In this document: positions 51,887 through 60,191 of the stretch, one piece after another
How the letters are laid out: every line of letters starts with the position of its first letter
How positions within the stretch are numbered: position 1 is the stretch's first letter
Source: Chloroflexota bacterium
GTDB lineage: Bacteria; Chloroflexota; Dehalococcoidia; Lucifugimonadales; UBA3495
Direction: 5' to 3'
Length of the DNA: 64,000 nucleotides
Assembly (NCBI GenBank): GCA_028873965.1
Contig: JAPPMU010000068.1
Location: forward strand, 1-64,000
The notes under the pieces: generated by a model
The model's input: the letters and a program-made list of their open reading frames with translations, nothing else
Databases searched by the model: none
Told to the model about the DNA's origin: nothing
Position numbers and translations under genes: made by a program

Positions 51887-53113
51887 ATCGATACAGAACC
51901 GGCATGGCAAGCGGGCGCTGAGGTAAACAAGACACTGTTTTTCGCCGGGCTCTCGCTTGCCGTTTTCAGCGCCATGAGCGCGGTGCTCATCGTTCCGCCC
52001 CTGCTGGTCGAAATCGGTACCGATTTGGGTGTCTCGGTGCCGGTGGCCGGGCAGTTGGCGACGGCGACCTTCGCAGCCTGGGCGGTCTCATTGCTAGGCG
52101 TGGGGCCTCTTTCCGACTCCTTCGGACGACGCCCGGTTGCACTGGCTGGGTTGGCAATCCTCGCCGTGACCGCTGTGGCGTCAGCGTTCGCGCCCAACAT
52201 CGAGACACTGTTGGCGCTCCGCGTGTTGACCGGTCTGGCCGGCGGCACGCTCCCGCCAACCGCGGTCGGAGTGGTGTCCGACGTCATTTCTCCGGCCCGA
52301 CGCGCCCGGGCGATTACCGCGATGCTGGCCATCCAGGGGGTGGTCGCCGGCGTCACGGTTCCGATGGTGGCGGTGTTGGCCGACCTTGGCGGGTGGCGAC
52401 TTCCCTTTGCCGTTACCGGCGCTTTGCTGGTAGCGGCGTTGCAGGCTAACTGGATGTGGTTTCCGAGGGACAACCGGGAGCGAACGCGGAGCCTGGTGTT
52501 TTTCTCCAGGTACTTCTCGCTGCTTTCGTTGCGCTATTTCCGCGTGGCGATAGCGGTCGGCGCCACGCAGCGCATTTCGTTCTGGGCCACGCTCAGCTTC
52601 TTCCCCGCCCACTTGCTCCTCACTTACGACGTGCCTCTGGCGCTGGTGGCTCTTCCGCTGGTGATCACCGCCGCCGGCCAGGTGGTGGGCAGCTATTCGG
52701 CGGCGTTTGTGGCGAACAACAAACACCGATCTGCCCTGCTCGCGGGTACTTCAATCGCCGGTGGCCTTTGCGCGTGCGTGTTCTTCTCGGCCCACCTGGG
52801 GCTCTGGTTGGCTGTGGCGGTGGTCGCAGTTGGCGCCGGGTTCCTGAGTGTTTTGATGCCCGCCCTGGTCGCGGTCAGCACCGAATACTCGGGAGAGTCC
52901 AAGTCCACCGGGGCCAGCCTGATGGGCTTCACCAACCCGTCCTCGGGCGCGCTGGGAGCCGCCATCGGCGGCGTTCTGCTGGCCAGCGTGGGTTATGCGG
53001 GCATCGGGTACATGTGCCTTGCTGTGACCATCGCCAGCGCCCTAATGACCCCACTGTTCGGCCGCCGGTTAGGTGACACCGCCACGCCAACCGCCGCTCA
53101 GAGCTCCGGCTAA
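51887..53113 (+). CDS. MFS transporter with apparent non-canonical AUC start
   Basis: A membrane protein of about 408 residues with 12 segments. GPLSDSFGRRPVALAG is the loop 2-3 motif of drug/sugar-type MFS. Its first helix begins before the first in-frame ATG (51974), and no ATG, GTG or TTG lies in frame between the stop at 51857 and that ATG. AAAGGAGG at 51871-51878 stands 8 nt before ATC at 51887, so the natural start seems to be ATC (a rare initiator) or an ATG that has mutated. Starting at 51974 would delete half of helix 1. Confidence 0.75.
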   Translation: MDTEPAWQAGAEVNKTLFFAGLSLAVFSAMSAVLIVPPLLVEIGTDLGVSVPVAGQLATATFAAWAVSLLGVGPLSDSFGRRPVALAGLAILAVTAVASAFAPNIETLLALRVLTGLAGGTLPPTAVGVVSDVISPARRARAITAMLAIQGVVAGVTVPMVAVLADLGGWRLPFAVTGALLVAALQANWMWFPRDNRERTRSLVFFSRYFSLLSLRYFRVAIAVGATQRISFWATLSFFPAHLLLTYDVPLALVALPLVITAAGQVVGSYSAAFVANNKHRSALLAGTSIAGGLCACVFFSAHLGLWLAVAVVAVGAGFLSVLMPALVAVSTEYSGESKSTGASLMGFTNPSSGALGAAIGGVLLASVGYAGIGYMCLAVTIASALMTPLFGRRLGDTATPTAAQSSG

Positions 53114-53137
53114 CAGGACAGAGATCGAATAGAAAAC

Positions 53138-53163
53138 CGCCCCGGCGGTTTTGCCGGGGCGGG
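53138..53163 (-). terminator. Terminator between MFS and alpha/beta-fold gene
   Basis: The stem ccgccccggc and gccggggcggg has loop ggtttt; on the minus strand it is followed by GGTTTTC. It lies between convergent genes and may stop transcription from both sides. Confidence 0.75.
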
Positions 53164-53194
53164 CGAAAGGCTGGGCCGACAGTGGGCGCTGGAT

Positions 53195-53953
53195 CTAGAC
53201 GCCGGCAGCCACCGGCGCATGGGCCTTGAGGAACGCACGCGTCTGCTCGATCGTTAGGGCTTTGAGGTCGGGGTCTTCCTTCCAGGGCCACGCCGTCGTC
53301 TGGGCCCGGGGAGCCAGCGCGACCATGTCCATGGCGGCTTGGAGTGAATGGGACGGGGTGTCGTCTGGCATCACCAGCAACGGCGTCTGGCAGTTGCGGG
53401 CGAAGTCCCGGTCCACGCTGTAGAAAAAGTCCGGTTGGACCCGGTACAGGTTATGTAAGTACTGTTGGATGGTATCCATTGAGATGTCCGGCCGGCCGGC
53501 GGTCAACTCCGGAGCCCAGACGTCGACTCCCGAGTCATACATGGCGTCCGGCGTCGCGTCGGCGTGGCCGACCGGTTGGCAGAGAACCGCCGCCCGCACG
53601 CGATTGGGCGCCTTCTTGATCAGCGTCATGGCGAACGGGCCGCCGATGCAGAAGCCGATGAAGAGGAACTCGTCGATCCCCAGGTGGTCCATGAGGCCCA
53701 ACTGATCGTCGGCGAACGCGCCCCACGGGTCTTCAACCTGGACGGGGCCGGTGGACTGGCCGCCCTGGGCGTTGCGCTGGTCCATGGTGATGCAGCGGAA
53801 GTCGTTCTTGAACTCGTCGAACGCGTTGATCACCTGTCTCGGCCAGCCGCTCATGATGGAGTTCAGTCCGCCGCCGGGGGTGCACAGCAGGGGGAAGCCG
53901 GAACCCTGTTCCTCGTAATGGATGGTGACATCGCCTCTGGTGTAGAACGGCAT
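53195..53953 (-). CDS. Alpha/beta-hydrolase-fold protein with Cys nucleophile and no catalytic His
   Basis: A 252-residue alpha/beta-hydrolase-fold protein. The nucleophile elbow reads FIGFCIGGPF, so Cys102 replaces Ser. The Asp lies in MPDDTPSHS (Asp197 or 198). At the place of the catalytic His (PHSEEP in the homologue at 11250-12062) this protein has AWPWKEDPDL with Trp224, so no His is seen. The fold is otherwise intact (TMDQRNAQGGQSTGP, GPFAMTLIKKAPNRV). It could bind rather than hydrolyse, or use a different triad. Confidence 0.8.
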   Translation of the reverse strand: MPFYTRGDVTIHYEEQGSGFPLLCTPGGGLNSIMSGWPRQVINAFDEFKNDFRCITMDQRNAQGGQSTGPVQVEDPWGAFADDQLGLMDHLGIDEFLFIGFCIGGPFAMTLIKKAPNRVRAAVLCQPVGHADATPDAMYDSGVDVWAPELTAGRPDISMDTIQQYLHNLYRVQPDFFYSVDRDFARNCQTPLLVMPDDTPSHSLQAAMDMVALAPRAQTTAWPWKEDPDLKALTIEQTRAFLKAHAPVAAGV

Positions 53954-54040
53954 TGCAGTTCCTCCTTGGTGTCGTGTTCAGGGGATCTCCGGGCGATTGT
54001 AACTTGGGCCGTGGGGTTGTCAAGACGAGCCGTTCCCGCG

Positions 54041-54214
54041 TAACTGTTCACGTTTGAGGTGGCGGCCCAGTGCCAAAGCCGTCATACCGGCGAAAGCCGG
54101 TATCCAGAAAATCCCGGTTCTGCTCACGACTGCTGGTGCGTGGATTTCCTGGGTTCCTGCTTTCGCAGGAACGACGGGTTTCCGCCAGGGGATCTTATCA
54201 ACTCTGAACAGTTA
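54041..54214. mobile_element. MITE-like insertion with 10-bp target site duplication
   Basis: The 174-bp element has perfect 10-bp terminal inverted repeats (taactgttca at the left, tgaacagtta at the right) and is flanked by the direct repeat cgttcccgcg at 54031-54040 and 54215-54224. It carries an R2 palindrome pair (54080-54110 and 54147-54178) and no gene. The rest of the gap from 53954 to 54521 shows no gene. Confidence 0.8.
54080..54178. repeat. R2 composite palindrome inside the MITE
   Basis: A left arm (ataccggcgaaagccggtat core, 54080-54110) and a right arm (gttcctgctttcgcaggaac core, 54147-54178) lie inside the 174-bp element, linking the R2 family to a mobile carrier. Confidence 0.8.
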
Positions 54215-54521
54215 CGTTCCCGCGGCGGGATCTGCGCCCGGAGCGCCGGATGCCGGTGCGACCATCGGGAAAGGGGCCCGGACGCCGGCGGTCAGTTCCA
54301 AGTGGATGAAGCGCCGTTTTGCGGGTAGAATGGCCGGCACGCAAATCCGCCCGGGTGAAACCAAAGCCTTCCGGTGGCTGCCCGACTCTCGCACGACACA
54401 GGCGAGAGCGGCGGGTTAAAACCGATACGGCTCCTACCCGCGAGTACGGGAAGAGCCGCAGTCGCCGGCAGACCCTGTTCTGCAATGGCGTTGTCTGAAA
54501 ATGAATTGTTGGAGACAAGCA

Positions 54522-54932
54522 ATGCCAAAGATAATCCCGGTACCCGATGAACTCAGCCAGCCCTTCTGGGACGCCGTGAACGAACGACGCCTGATCGTCC
54601 AGAACTGTACCGCCTGCGACAAGCTCCAATACCCGCCCCAGGCGGCCTGCCAGGTGTGCGGCTCCGCCGATGGTCTCGAATGGAAAGAGCCGGAAGGCAA
54701 GGGCCACATAGCCGCCTACATCGTCATCGAGGACGGCCGCCTGAACCGCCGGATGCCCGACCAACCCTACAATCTTGCCCTGGTGACGCTGGACCAGGAC
54801 CCCACCGTAAACTTCTACTCCAACCTGCCGGGCGTCCCAGCATACGAGGTGCCGGTGGGCGCCGCCGTGGAAGTTACCTTCGAGGAAGTGGCGCCCGGCC
54901 AGTTGATACACGAGTGGCGGGTGGTGGAGTAG
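54522..54932 (+). CDS. Zn-ribbon/OB-fold protein (DUF35), second thiolase partner
   Basis: A 136-residue DUF35 protein: Cys29, Cys32, Cys43 and Cys46 (NCTACDKLQ...CQVCGS) form the zinc ribbon, then the OB-fold strands GHIAAYIVIEDGRLNRRM and YNLALVTLDQDPTVNFYSN. It precedes a Cys-less thiolase at 55093, the same partnership as at 7250-8944 but in the opposite gene order. GGAGACAAGC lies before the ATG. Confidence 0.88.
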   Translation: MPKIIPVPDELSQPFWDAVNERRLIVQNCTACDKLQYPPQAACQVCGSADGLEWKEPEGKGHIAAYIVIEDGRLNRRMPDQPYNLALVTLDQDPTVNFYSNLPGVPAYEVPVGAAVEVTFEEVAPGQLIHEWRVVE

Positions 54933-54950
54933 CCACTATTGAAAACCACA

Positions 54951-55049
54951 CGTCGTTCCTGCGAAAGCAGGAACCCAGAAAAGCCTCTACAACAGGAACG
55001 TTGGCCTTGTTTTGTACTCTCTGGATTCCCGCTTTCGCGGGAATGACGG
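54951..55049. repeat. R2 composite palindrome
   Basis: Arms 54951-54979 (gttcctgcgaaagcaggaac) and 55018-55049 (attcccgctttcgcgggaat) face each other. They lie between the two genes of the second thiolase pair and could interrupt cotranscription or stabilise the mRNA. Confidence 0.85.
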
Positions 55050-55092
55050 AAAATGTCAATGAGCCTTGGAGGAGGAGGGAAAAGGACGGACT

Positions 55093-56409
55093 ATGACCAG
55101 CAGCAATGACTTCCAGTGGCGCCGGGACCGGGACGGCCTGGGTGTGTGGGAACACCGGGGCCAGGTGGCCATCGCCGGCTACGGCCATTCGCCGGTGGAC
55201 CGGCGGTGGGACGAAGTGAACCTGGACACCTCCCTGGGCGCCTATACCATCATGGCCTGCGAAAAGGCCATGGAGCAGGCCGGCGTCACTATCGACCAGG
55301 TGGACGGGATCGTCTGCTGTGACAGCCACATCGCCGGTGCCAGCGGCGGTACCGCCTCACAGTGGGCACCGCGACCCTACTTCGACCCGCCCTACGACTC
55401 GGAGTACGGCCTGACCCTGATCAACGCCCAATGGCTCATCAACACGATGGGCTTCAAGAACGTCAAATTCGCCCCCACCGGTGTGCCGACCATCGGCGAG
55501 ATGGTAGGCATGGCCTCCCAGGCCGTGGGCGACGGCGTCTGCTCCACTTGCCTGGTCATCTATCCCACCGGCAACATGGAAGGCCGGTACCGTCGGGGCG
55601 GCGAGAACGCCGACGACTACGCCCGGGGCGCGCGCCAGTGGACCGTGCCGTGGGGCAACCACGGCGGCAACGACTTCATCAACATCTTCCCCCATCGCCA
55701 GTATTTGCAGAAGTACGGTGGCGAACATGAGGACCTGGTCCACTTTGTGAGGAACCAGCACAAGAACGGGATGCTCACCCCCTGGGGGTACAACGCCACC
55801 CACAACATCCAACCCATATCGGTGGAAGACTACATCGGCTCCCGGCCCATTCTGAATCCGTTGCGCATCTGGGACTGCGACCGTCCCGTCAACGCCTCGG
55901 CCGCCTACCTGTTCACCACCGCCGAGCGGGCGCAGGACATGAAATCCCAACCCGTGTACGTGCTCAACCATTCGCAGCACAACTTCCGGTTCCGCACCAC
56001 CCAGCCCGACCTGGACGAAGTGGAGATGTGGACCGACCGGCAGGCCGCCCGCATGTACGAGGGCGCCGGCCTGAGCCCCCCCGACGTTGACATCTTCAAC
56101 CCCTACGACGGTTACTCCATAATGACCCAGTTCTTCCTGGAGGGCTTCCAGTGGCACGGGGTCAAGCGGGGCGAAGCCATCTCCTTCTACGCCGGCGACA
56201 TCAGCGTCAAGGGCCCGCATCCCTTCAGTTCCAGCGGCGGCAACCTGGGCAACGGCCGCACGCGCACCGCCATGTACACCGACAGCATCGAGCAGCTGCG
56301 GGGTACTGCCGGCGACCGCCAGGTAACCGTGCGGGCCGAGACCGCCCTCTGCGCCTTCACCACCCCCAGCAGCGGCGGCTGGCTGATGCTGGGCAAGTAC
56401 CCTTCGTGA
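55093..56409 (+). CDS. Thiolase-fold protein lacking the nucleophilic Cys, second copy
   Basis: A 438-residue thiolase-superfamily protein: N-terminal VAIAGYGHSPVDRR, DQVDGIVCCDSHIAGASGG, the NPYDGYSIMTQFFLEGFQWH segment and C-terminal KGPHPFSSSGGNLGNGRTR. The stretch aligned with the nucleophile (MGFKNVKFAPTGVPTIGEMV) has no Cys. About 40 residues longer than the first copy, with an acidic and aromatic insert around 175-220. With the DUF35 protein upstream it probably forms an Ltp2-like aldolase; the sequence is far from the first pair, so a different substrate is likely. Confidence 0.8.
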   Translation: MTSSNDFQWRRDRDGLGVWEHRGQVAIAGYGHSPVDRRWDEVNLDTSLGAYTIMACEKAMEQAGVTIDQVDGIVCCDSHIAGASGGTASQWAPRPYFDPPYDSEYGLTLINAQWLINTMGFKNVKFAPTGVPTIGEMVGMASQAVGDGVCSTCLVIYPTGNMEGRYRRGGENADDYARGARQWTVPWGNHGGNDFINIFPHRQYLQKYGGEHEDLVHFVRNQHKNGMLTPWGYNATHNIQPISVEDYIGSRPILNPLRIWDCDRPVNASAAYLFTTAERAQDMKSQPVYVLNHSQHNFRFRTTQPDLDEVEMWTDRQAARMYEGAGLSPPDVDIFNPYDGYSIMTQFFLEGFQWHGVKRGEAISFYAGDISVKGPHPFSSSGGNLGNGRTRTAMYTDSIEQLRGTAGDRQVTVRAETALCAFTTPSSGGWLMLGKYPS

Positions 56410-56569
56410 CGATTCCGATGACGGCGTGAAGATTCCAGCGTCGTCCTGACGGCATCCGCACCATGGAGGACGTCGCCGGCTTGGAATGAACACTTTCCGG
56501 CGCCGACATGGCGCAGATCGACGAGGTGTTCGACAGCTCTGGAAGCGACAGCCACCCCGACGTATTAAT

Positions 56570-56595
56570 CGACCCGGACAAATATGTCCGGGTCG
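56570..56595. terminator. Hairpin terminator between thiolase and GMC genes
   Basis: A perfect 11-bp stem (cgacccggaca and tgtccgggtcg) with loop aata lies between two convergent genes. A short T run (CTCTTTGC) follows on the plus side. Confidence 0.75.
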
Positions 56596-56634
56596 ACTCT
56601 TTGCTCTGCCTGTTTGGAGGGGCGGCGCTGGGAA

Positions 56635-58209
56635 CTAACCCGCAGCAACCCAATCGGCCACGCGCTCGCCAACCATGACGACGGTGGGATGGATGCCGCC
56701 GGAGCGGGGCACCCGGGGCATCACCGACGCGTCGACGACCCACAGCCCTTCCACGCCGCGCACGCGGCAATACTGGTCGGTCACCGCCATGTCGTCGCCG
56801 TCCGGTCCCATGCGGCAGGTGCCGGACACGTGACGGGCCGTGCCCACGGTCTGACGCGCCCACAGGTCCAGGGCATCGTCGTCGTTCAGGATTTCGTCGG
56901 TCGGGTTGATGCGGAAGTCGTACACGTCTTTGAAGGCTTCGGACTCCAGCATCCGCGCTCCCTTGCGAATGCCCTCGCGGATACGGCGGGCGTCGTTGGG
57001 ATGCCGCAGGTACTGGTAGTTGAACTCGGGCTGCACGTCGGGGTTGGACGACTGCAACCGCACGAACCCCGAGCCATCAGGCAGCCCCAGGGTGCAGGAA
57101 ATCCGCCCCGCCCGTTCCGGCGGGACATCTCCGGTGTTGTACCGGGTTCGCACGCCGGCCACTTTCTCCTCCCGCTCGTCCACCACCGTGCTGGCTCGCA
57201 GCACCATGTCATTGGTGTAGCCCGACCCCTCGGAGGAGTAGTGCAGGCCGAAGTGCGGCGCGTCCAGGTCGCCGACCAGCGTCTTGCCATCTTTTACCTT
57301 GTAGGTGATGTGGACGCTCAGATGATTCCAGAGGCCCTGGCCGACTCCCGGGCTATCGTGGATCACAGGGATGCCGAACTGCTGCAGGTGGTCACGGGGG
57401 CCAACGCCGGACAGCAACAGCAACTGCGGCGAGCGGATCGCGCCGCTGCTCAACACGACGCGGTTGGCCTCCACCGTGAAGATCTCGCCGCCGCTTTCGG
57501 CTTCCACACCGACCGCTTTGGTGCCCTCAAACAGGACCCGGCGCACGTACACGTTGCCGCGCACCGTCAGGTTGAGACGGTGCCGCATGGGGTTGAGGTG
57601 CGTCATGGCCGCGCTCATGCGGATGCCGCCCAGGTTGTTGGTCGGCGACACGCCCACGCCGGTGGGATTGGGTCCGTTGGTGTCCTCCACGGCGGGGAAG
57701 CCTTCGGCCAGGCAGGCATCGTAGAATGCCTTCTGAATGTCCGCCCACGTGCCGGTCACCCGGCGGCGCACCGGCATGGGGCCGTCAGAGCCGTGGTAAT
57801 CGTCCTGGATGTCCATGTCGTTTTCCATCTTGCGATAGAAGGGCAGGACCTTGTCGTAGGACCACTCGTCGTTGCCCCGGGCGGCCCAGTCGTCGAAGTC
57901 TTCGGGGAAACCGCGCTGCATCGCCTGGCCGTTGATGGACGAGCCGCCGCCGATCACCTTGCCCTGGGCGACGTGGATCTCGCCCTGCTCCTCGGTGATG
58001 GTGCCGCGCAGCGCCCAGTTGTGGATGGAGTCCTGGGCCTCCGCGTACCTGGTGCCGCCGAACTTCACGTCGTCCGGCAGCGTGGCCACGTCCGGATAGT
58101 CGTTGCCGGCTTCCAGCAACAGCACCGAGGTGTTGCTGTCCTCCGCCAGCCGGCTCGCCAGCGTTGAACCGGCCGCGCCGCCGCCAACCACGATAACGTC
58201 GTACTTCAT
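56635..58209 (-). CDS. GMC-family FAD oxidoreductase, second copy
   Basis: A 524-residue FAD alcohol oxidase/dehydrogenase: DVIVVGGGAAGSTLASRLAE, GKVIGGGSSINGQAMQRG, SSGAIRSPQLLLLSGVGP, and the C-terminal catalytic region RHVSGTCRMGPDGDDMAV with GGIHPTVVMVGER (His/His pair). ATG at 58209 with GGGAGGAC upstream. Three GMC genes occur in this window. Its substrate, like the first, is not known. Confidence 0.9.
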   Translation of the reverse strand: MKYDVIVVGGGAAGSTLASRLAEDSNTSVLLLEAGNDYPDVATLPDDVKFGGTRYAEAQDSIHNWALRGTITEEQGEIHVAQGKVIGGGSSINGQAMQRGFPEDFDDWAARGNDEWSYDKVLPFYRKMENDMDIQDDYHGSDGPMPVRRRVTGTWADIQKAFYDACLAEGFPAVEDTNGPNPTGVGVSPTNNLGGIRMSAAMTHLNPMRHRLNLTVRGNVYVRRVLFEGTKAVGVEAESGGEIFTVEANRVVLSSGAIRSPQLLLLSGVGPRDHLQQFGIPVIHDSPGVGQGLWNHLSVHITYKVKDGKTLVGDLDAPHFGLHYSSEGSGYTNDMVLRASTVVDEREEKVAGVRTRYNTGDVPPERAGRISCTLGLPDGSGFVRLQSSNPDVQPEFNYQYLRHPNDARRIREGIRKGARMLESEAFKDVYDFRINPTDEILNDDDALDLWARQTVGTARHVSGTCRMGPDGDDMAVTDQYCRVRGVEGLWVVDASVMPRVPRSGGIHPTVVMVGERVADWVAAG

Positions 58210-58325
58210 GCGTCCTCCCGGGGCTATCATTTCCCCACGTTGAATTGATAGTTTAGACTGGGATTATATCGGAAAACCGCCGCGCCAATTGCAGCCGTCA
58301 TCAAGCAGACACCGGGGGAGCCATC

Positions 58326-59447
58326 ATGCCAGAACCCACGCCGGACCAAAGCCTCCACCTCCCCAGCCTGGTCATCAAGAACTTTCGCGGCATCGACGAG
58401 CTGACCATCCCACGCCTGGGTCGCGTCACGCTGCTGGTCGGCAAGAACGGCGTGGGCAAGACGACGGTGCTGGACGCGGTGCGGATTTGGGCGACGCGAG
58501 GGCACAGATTTGACATCGCCGAGGTATTGCACGATAGGGACGAGGTCATACATTCCCCGGACGAGCAGGGAAAAGAGGTAGCTCTGGCGAATTGGGATGG
58601 TTTGTTCTTCGGGAGGCGAGTACACTCCGATGAAACGATCTTGATAGGTCCAGACGATGAGGCAGACTTTCTTCAAATGCGGATTGTGGCTCTCGATGAG
58701 AATGAGATTTCCAATGTGGAACGGCGTCAGTCGGTCCACTTCGACGACGAAGAAATATTGGCATTGCGGGTAAAGTTTCGTGGTGCAGCCCGTACTTTGC
58801 TTCCTCACGGTATTTCGGTCTCCATGCGCATGAGGCGTCGCTCCAGCGGTGCTTCTTCCAACCAAGAAATCTTTTGCGCTCGGTTAGGGCCAGACGTGCC
58901 AGATAACGAAACCATTGAGCAGTATTTGAATGCGTTGATTTTGACACCAGACGAAGAACGCGCGATTGAGGCTTTGAACTTGGTAGCGGATTCACCGGCG
59001 GAACGTGTCGCATTGGTGGATTCAGGCACCCGTATCGGGCCGAGGGCGGGACGCCGTTCGATAGTTAAGCTCAATGGACAAGACACACCCGTACCCCTGC
59101 GCAGCCTCGGGGACGGCGCAGTACGATCCTTCGCCATCGCTTTAACTTTGGCTGCCAGCACCGACGGCTTCCTTCTCATCGACGAGGCCGAAAACGGTAT
59201 CCACCACTCCATACAGGCCAAGTTCTGGAACATGGTGTTGCAGACTGCGGAGCGCAACAACGTGCAGGTCATCGCCACCACGCATAGCTGGGACTGCGTG
59301 GTCGGCTTCGCCAAGGCAGCCAACGAGCTGGCGGACGTGGAAGGGGTGCTGTACCGCATCCAGCGGAACCGCGAACGCCTCAGTGCCGTTGAATATCCCG
59401 AGTCAGAACTCGAGATCGCGGCCGAGCATCATATCGAGGTCCGATAG
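58326..59447 (+). CDS. AAA ATPase of the OLD/AAA_15 type (putative defence unit, subunit 1)
   Basis: A 373-residue ABC-class ATPase of the RecF/OLD type: SLVIKNFRGIDELTIPRLGR strand, Walker A LLVGKNGVGKTT (residues 37-47), ABC signature LRSLGDGAVR (about 259-267), Walker B FLLIDEAENGIHH (Asp286, Glu287) and the switch His in IATTHSWD (His320). The central part (about 60-240) is specific. The next gene, 3 nt downstream, is a TOPRIM protein, the split form of OLD nucleases; PARIS and similar systems have the same logic. GC content appears lower than in the flanks. Confidence 0.85.
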   Translation: MPEPTPDQSLHLPSLVIKNFRGIDELTIPRLGRVTLLVGKNGVGKTTVLDAVRIWATRGHRFDIAEVLHDRDEVIHSPDEQGKEVALANWDGLFFGRRVHSDETILIGPDDEADFLQMRIVALDENEISNVERRQSVHFDDEEILALRVKFRGAARTLLPHGISVSMRMRRRSSGASSNQEIFCARLGPDVPDNETIEQYLNALILTPDEERAIEALNLVADSPAERVALVDSGTRIGPRAGRRSIVKLNGQDTPVPLRSLGDGAVRSFAIALTLAASTDGFLLIDEAENGIHHSIQAKFWNMVLQTAERNNVQVIATTHSWDCVVGFAKAANELADVEGVLYRIQRNRERLSAVEYPESELEIAAEHHIEVR

Positions 59448-59450
59448 TTC

Positions 59451-60092
59451 ATGACGACCAGTTCGGCAGCAACAAGCAAACTCTTGGTGGTCGAGGGGGC
59501 GAGCGACGAGCACGCCGTGTTTCACCTTTGCAAGAGGGCACAACCGGGATTAGAGCAATCCTTCAGTATTCGCGACGCGAAAAGCTTACAGGGGGTGCTC
59601 AATACGGTCGGCGTGTTGGTCAAACAGCCGGGCCTGACCGCAGTGGGATTCATCGTGGACGCAGACACGCACGCACAGAACCACTGGAATGCAGTGTTGC
59701 AGCGAATAATAACGGCCAACAGTGGAATACAACCCCCACAAGTTTTCAGATCCAATGGCACCATCATCGCGGAAAATCCCAACATCGGAAGTCCACGCAT
59801 CGGCATTTGGGTTATGCCAGACAACGCAACCACTGGAGAACTCGAGGATTTTGTCGTGCAAATGGTCCCGTCGACGGATCCTGTATGGCCAATGGCCCGC
59901 GCGTACATCAACGGACTCCCGAGACCCTGGAAGTTTGCCAGCAATAAAATTACCAAGGCCGAAGTCCACGCTTGGCTATCCGCTAGCAAGCATCCAGGGC
60001 TGATAGGTTTAGCTATCCGCGATGGTGACCTCGTAGTCAACAACCCCCTCTGCCAGCGGTTTCTCGCCTGGCTCAACCGACTCTTCAACTGA
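59451..60092 (+). CDS. DUF3226/TOPRIM protein (putative defence unit, subunit 2)
   Basis: A 213-residue protein with the TOPRIM/DUF3226 pattern: Glu15 in LLVVEGASDEHAV and the DxD at Asp70/Asp72 in GFIVDADTHAQNHW, the metal-binding residues of the TOPRIM fold. ELEDFVVQMVP may give the last acidic residue. In OLD and PARIS-like systems the TOPRIM subunit is the nuclease effector held by the ATPase ring and released when a phage factor is sensed. Here it is inferred from context. Codon use and base composition resemble the ATPase gene, not the downstream gene. Confidence 0.75.
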   Translation: MTTSSAATSKLLVVEGASDEHAVFHLCKRAQPGLEQSFSIRDAKSLQGVLNTVGVLVKQPGLTAVGFIVDADTHAQNHWNAVLQRIITANSGIQPPQVFRSNGTIIAENPNIGSPRIGIWVMPDNATTGELEDFVVQMVPSTDPVWPMARAYINGLPRPWKFASNKITKAEVHAWLSASKHPGLIGLAIRDGDLVVNNPLCQRFLAWLNRLFN

Positions 60093-60191
60093 TCCCATCG
60101 CATGGCGAATACGCGGCGGGCGCCGCCGCCCTGTGTGTTATCATCCCGCAATTGCCTGTCTATCTCCCGCCGGCACGTCCGGAGGTCGCCC

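Noticed and set aside
54041..54224. CRISPR array among the palindromic repeats
   Set aside because: Repeats are not evenly spaced, lack unique spacers of constant length and have no cas genes nearby.
56410..56569. Possible remnant of an aldo/keto-reductase-like C-terminus (LSGADMAQIDEVF)
   Set aside because: The match is too short and not conserved enough to support a pseudogene call.
58326..60092. Naming the ATPase/TOPRIM pair as PARIS (AriA/AriB)
   Set aside because: PARIS needs a DUF4435 effector; the second gene looks like DUF3226. Only a relationship of type is claimed.
60102..60191. Upstream start for the VWA protein
   Set aside because: The extra 30 residues are Arg-rich with no conservation, whereas GGAGG lies just before the ATG at 60192.
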